Position numbers and translations under genes: made by a program
In this document: in pieces, positions 19,591 through 21,456 of the stretch
Numbering within the stretch: position 1 is the stretch's first letter
Layout: every line of letters starts with the position of its first letter
The notes under the pieces: generated by a model
Told to the model about the DNA's origin: nothing
Database searches by the model: none
What the model saw: the letters and a program-made list of their open reading frames with translations, nothing else
DNA from: Paulinella micropora
Lineage: Eukaryota > Cercozoa > Imbricatea > Euglyphida
Reading direction: 5' to 3'
NCBI GenBank assembly: GCA_009731375.1
Contig: BJOX01000358.1
Location: forward strand, 10,550-32,005
Length of the DNA stretch: 21,456 nt

Positions 19591-20146
19591 CGACAGAGTA
19601 GCAGTTCTTCCGAGCCGGAAGACTTACTAGACTACGAGCAATGGTACTCGCCGGATTAAAAGGTGTTTTGCGCAGAGGGTGGACAATGCCGTGAAGCAAT
19701 TGACCACACTCTTTAAGCAATAACTAGTCGATACAGGCGTCCCAGTATTTACTATTCCGTTATTATATTCCAAGTGTTCTCAGTTCACTTTTGCAGTTTG
19801 GTTACCTTTTAATAGTGAATACAAACAGTGCTGCTTGTGCACAAGAACTACGATCCCTATCCGTTCCATCTATTGCTATCCGTTCTATAATTGGTTGGTC
19901 TACAAAGGTCCCGACGGAGACCAACTCTAGTCTAGATAAATCAAGAAGGTCTAGAAAGGATGAATTGTAGATTGTGCAACTGTAAGTTGCACATCGTAAG
20001 TTGCACATCCTTCCTGTACTCGTAAAGAAATATGGTATTGTATTGGCAAATGGCAAGGAGGGCCGGCAGATAATAGGTTTACGTGAATTTGCCACAAATG
20101 ACAAATCCAGTAACGGAAATTCTTGGTTACGGTATATCTCCGACGG
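19591..20146 (+). repeat. Intact 555-bp repeat, copy B, inserted in Gag and flanked by TTAAC
   Basis: A unit from CGACAGAG to CTCCGACG(G), with TTAAC immediately left (19586-19590) and right (20147-20151). Ends compared inward (CGACAGAG and CGTCGGAG) agree at six of eight bases, a weak terminal inverted repeat. Its left 212 bp recur at 11350-11561 and the rest recurs inverted at 12096-12426. The ends are not TG...CA, so it is not a standard LTR. Candidates are a non-autonomous DNA element (5-bp TTAAC or 4-bp TTAA target) or an atypical solo LTR. It has no coding capacity beyond one open frame of about 100 residues without a family. Removing it with one TTAAC rejoins an open Gag frame. Confidence 0.8.
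19982..20009 (+). repeat. 14-bp tandem duplication within repeat copy B
   Basis: GTAAGTTGCACATC occurs twice in tandem (19982-19995 and 19996-20009). The matching place in copy A (about 12230-12250) has it once. This accounts for the whole length difference between the two copies (345 versus 331 bp). Confidence 0.95.
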
Positions 20147-20151
20147 TTAAC

Positions 20152-20416
20152 ACCTTTCCCCTTGCCTTGCCCTGTGTTCCTACATTGTATTTACATGTCC
20201 CCCAAGTAATGCCCCCCTTCAGTTTACATTTTCATTCACGTTTTCCGTTGCCACTCACGACATGAATGCTTGTATTTATCAATTTTTTGGTTTTGTGTCT
20301 CTCTCCTTGTTCACATTCACCTATGTGTAGTCTTTTTTGCTTTTCTGTGTTTGTTCTTGTATATGATGTGCTCTTGGAATCTGATGATAAATTTTTATTT
20401 TCTTGAGGGTTTCTAC
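20152..20416. other. Possible 5' LTR edge of copia copy 2 and T-rich spacer
   Basis: On the minus strand 20152-20225 is open in the Gag frame as far as a TAA near 20224. It contains GGGGGGCATTAC then TTGGGGG near 20190-20210, resembling the LTR end seen at 4874. Between about 20270 and 20400 the plus strand becomes T/TG-rich like 10600-11349. The open plus frame there (hydrophobic Phe/Leu/Cys) reflects composition and not a gene. Confidence 0.4.
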
Positions 20417-21130
20417 ATGCAAGCTGCGCTTCCTTTTGTCAACCCCCCCGTCTTTGGCACTCCCCACTTCGCTGACCTTATGTCAGAGCGTCAGCTCACT
20501 GACATAGTGGAGGGGTGGAATGTGGGGTGGCCTGCCGCAGTCCGTGGTGAAGAATACGCGGTCACCTTGCGCCGCGTGGTCTATGCTGCCTGGCCCCAGC
20601 ACGTTGGGGTGGGGGCGGGACCCCGCCTCCGCACCGAACGTAGGGTGGTCTCCCCCCACAACGTGGCACCAGCCCCCCCCAGACCTGGCATTAGGCCCAA
20701 AAGCAAATTTAGTAGCTACCAAAACGTGTTTTTGCTCCCCCGGCAAACCCCAGTAGCCCTGGCACGTCGTGCCCTAGGCAAGTCCTATCCGCCATTACTC
20801 TCCGGCGGGGTCCGAAAAGCAATCTTGACTTTGAGGTCAGGTCCGATTTCGACCATCCCCCCAGTACCGTCCGTGCCCTCTTTGAGGGCACGGGCGCGAT
20901 CATCGTGCATGACACGGTGAGTGACGAACCGTCACTGCCCTTTGGGTGTTATGGTGGTGGGGTTCCCGGACTTGCACAACATCGCGTCTGCAATCACCGG
21001 ACAGCCACCTAGTGTAGAGATGGACGTGAGCGTCCTCACCGCGTACAAGTCCGAACTGCGGAAGCTGGCGACCATCCTGAAAGATAAAGACCACGTCGTC
21101 AAAAAAGAAAAGGTACAGAGGCTGAGGAGG
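20417..21130 (+). CDS. Unrecognised protein, frameshifted, GC-richer than surroundings
   Basis: Composition changes sharply near 20410 to GC-rich. From the ATG at 20417 a frame reads MQAALPFVNPPVFGTPHFAD, then ERQLTDIVEGWNVGWPAAVR and a Pro/Arg-rich middle. Near 20810 the better-looking sequence moves to another frame (SNLDFEVRSDFDHPP, ALFEGTGAIIVHDTVSDEP), then near 20945 it returns to the first frame (VMVVGFPDLHNIASAITGQ, then a helical VLTAYKSELRKLATILKDKD) and ends in a Lys-rich segment. After about 21130 the frame enters poly-C and TTC runs, so the natural end is unclear; an AAAAGGTACAG donor-like site lies near 21110. I recognise no domain. It may be a host gene exon or a Gag-like protein of another element. 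The start choice rests on the composition change, since the frame is also open upstream through T-rich DNA. Confidence 0.42.
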
Positions 21131-21212
21131 TCCCCCCCCCCTTCTTTTTTTTTCATTCTTCTTCTTCTTCTTCTTCTTCTTCTTCTTCTTCTTCTTCTTC
21201 TTCTTCTTCTTT
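21131..21212. repeat. Poly-C, poly-T and (TTC)n tract
   Basis: C10 and T9 runs lead into a TTC trinucleotide repeat up to about 21212. The plus frame through it encodes Leu or Ser/Phe runs and the minus frame Glu runs; neither is coding evidence. Confidence 0.93.
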
Positions 21213-21351
21213 TAAGAGCAACCCCAGAAGTTCTACTTGGTGGCTACTTTCCTTTGGGTGCGTCACTGGCGGGTGCTGGCCCTTCAACACTCCGTCATCA
21301 ACGTACCCCGGTTTAGGCCAGGGTACCAAAAGGTGGTTATCTTTTTTTGGG
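21213..21351. other. Short unique stretch between repeats
   Basis: About 140 bp of unique sequence. It includes a small inverted repeat, GTACCC and GGGTAC, with an 12-base loop near 21303-21326. I see no gene. Confidence 0.5.
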
Positions 21352-21357
21352 TCGCCT

Positions 21358-21403
<46 letters not shown>

Positions 21404-21421
21404 CCTCTTGAGAACACCCCG

Positions 21422-21453
<32 letters not shown>
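21352..21453. repeat. (TC)n run and terminal poly-C
   Basis: A TC dinucleotide run (about 21357-21400) is followed after a short unique sequence by about 32 consecutive C (21422-21453). Homopolymers of this length are error-prone in assembly and probably lie near a contig end. Confidence 0.93.
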
Positions 21454-21455
<2 letters not shown>

Positions 21456-21456
21456 A

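Noticed and set aside
11350-19802. The direct repeat pair as the two LTRs of copia copy 2
   Set aside because: The ends are not TG...CA, TTAAC sits between the repeat and the Gag ATG where a primer site should be, and the right part of the unit is inverted at the distal copy.
11350-20145. DIRS-type element because of split direct and inverted repeats
   Set aside because: The enclosed genes are a retropepsin, a DDE integrase and a copia-order RT; no tyrosine recombinase is seen.
21303-21326. tRNA or structured RNA near the right end
   Set aside because: Only one 6-bp inverted repeat is present; there is no cloverleaf, anticodon arm or T-arm consensus.

Overview
The window reads as a transposon- and microsatellite-rich stretch of a eukaryotic genome. 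The reasons are two decayed Ty1/copia-type retrotransposons, very long simple-sequence arrays, and two assembly gaps (2601-2610 and 4142-4192). I see no operons, rRNA, tRNA or CRISPR. A protist or alga is plausible, but I cannot name the organism from the sequence.

Layout. 1-1225 is an array of a 7-bp unit (ATATATG). 1226-1480 is a patchwork of tri-, tetra- and dinucleotide repeats. 1481-2136 is unique sequence with no confident gene. 2137-2600 is a second microsatellite patchwork running into a gap. 2611-4097 (minus) encodes an unrecognised hypothetical protein, read in three frames, with a Glu/Gly-rich N-terminus and a 30-bp tandem duplication. 4193-4873 shows no gene. 4874 to about 9401 is copia element 1 (minus): a candidate 3' LTR, then RNase H, reverse transcriptase, a linker and integrase, cut off before protease and gag. 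From about 9402 the sequence becomes the 3' end of a different, plus-strand LTR element, with a clear polypurine tract followed by TGTAACACCC. 10116-11349 is T-rich and non-coding. 11350-12426 is a rearranged copy of a roughly 555-bp repeat. 13191-19586 is copia element 2 (minus), which keeps RNase H, RT, integrase, protease, a long acidic/basic linker and Gag with a zinc knuckle. A second, intact copy of the 555-bp repeat (19591-20146) sits exactly at the 5' edge of that Gag frame, between two TTAAC direct repeats. 20417 to about 21130 (plus) is a GC-richer, frameshifted unknown coding region, and the window ends in TTC, TC and poly-C runs.

How the parts relate. Both copia copies point the same way and share domain order and unusual details: an FHVDD catalytic box, a WEQSD-type motif between integrase and RT, and a GPARA sequence after the integrase glutamate. 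They are diverged relatives, not duplicates. Both are broken by many one-base frame changes and several stops, so neither is likely to be autonomous as assembled. The most distinctive structure is the 555-bp repeat: one copy is intact with target-site-like flanks, and the other is split in two with one part inverted.
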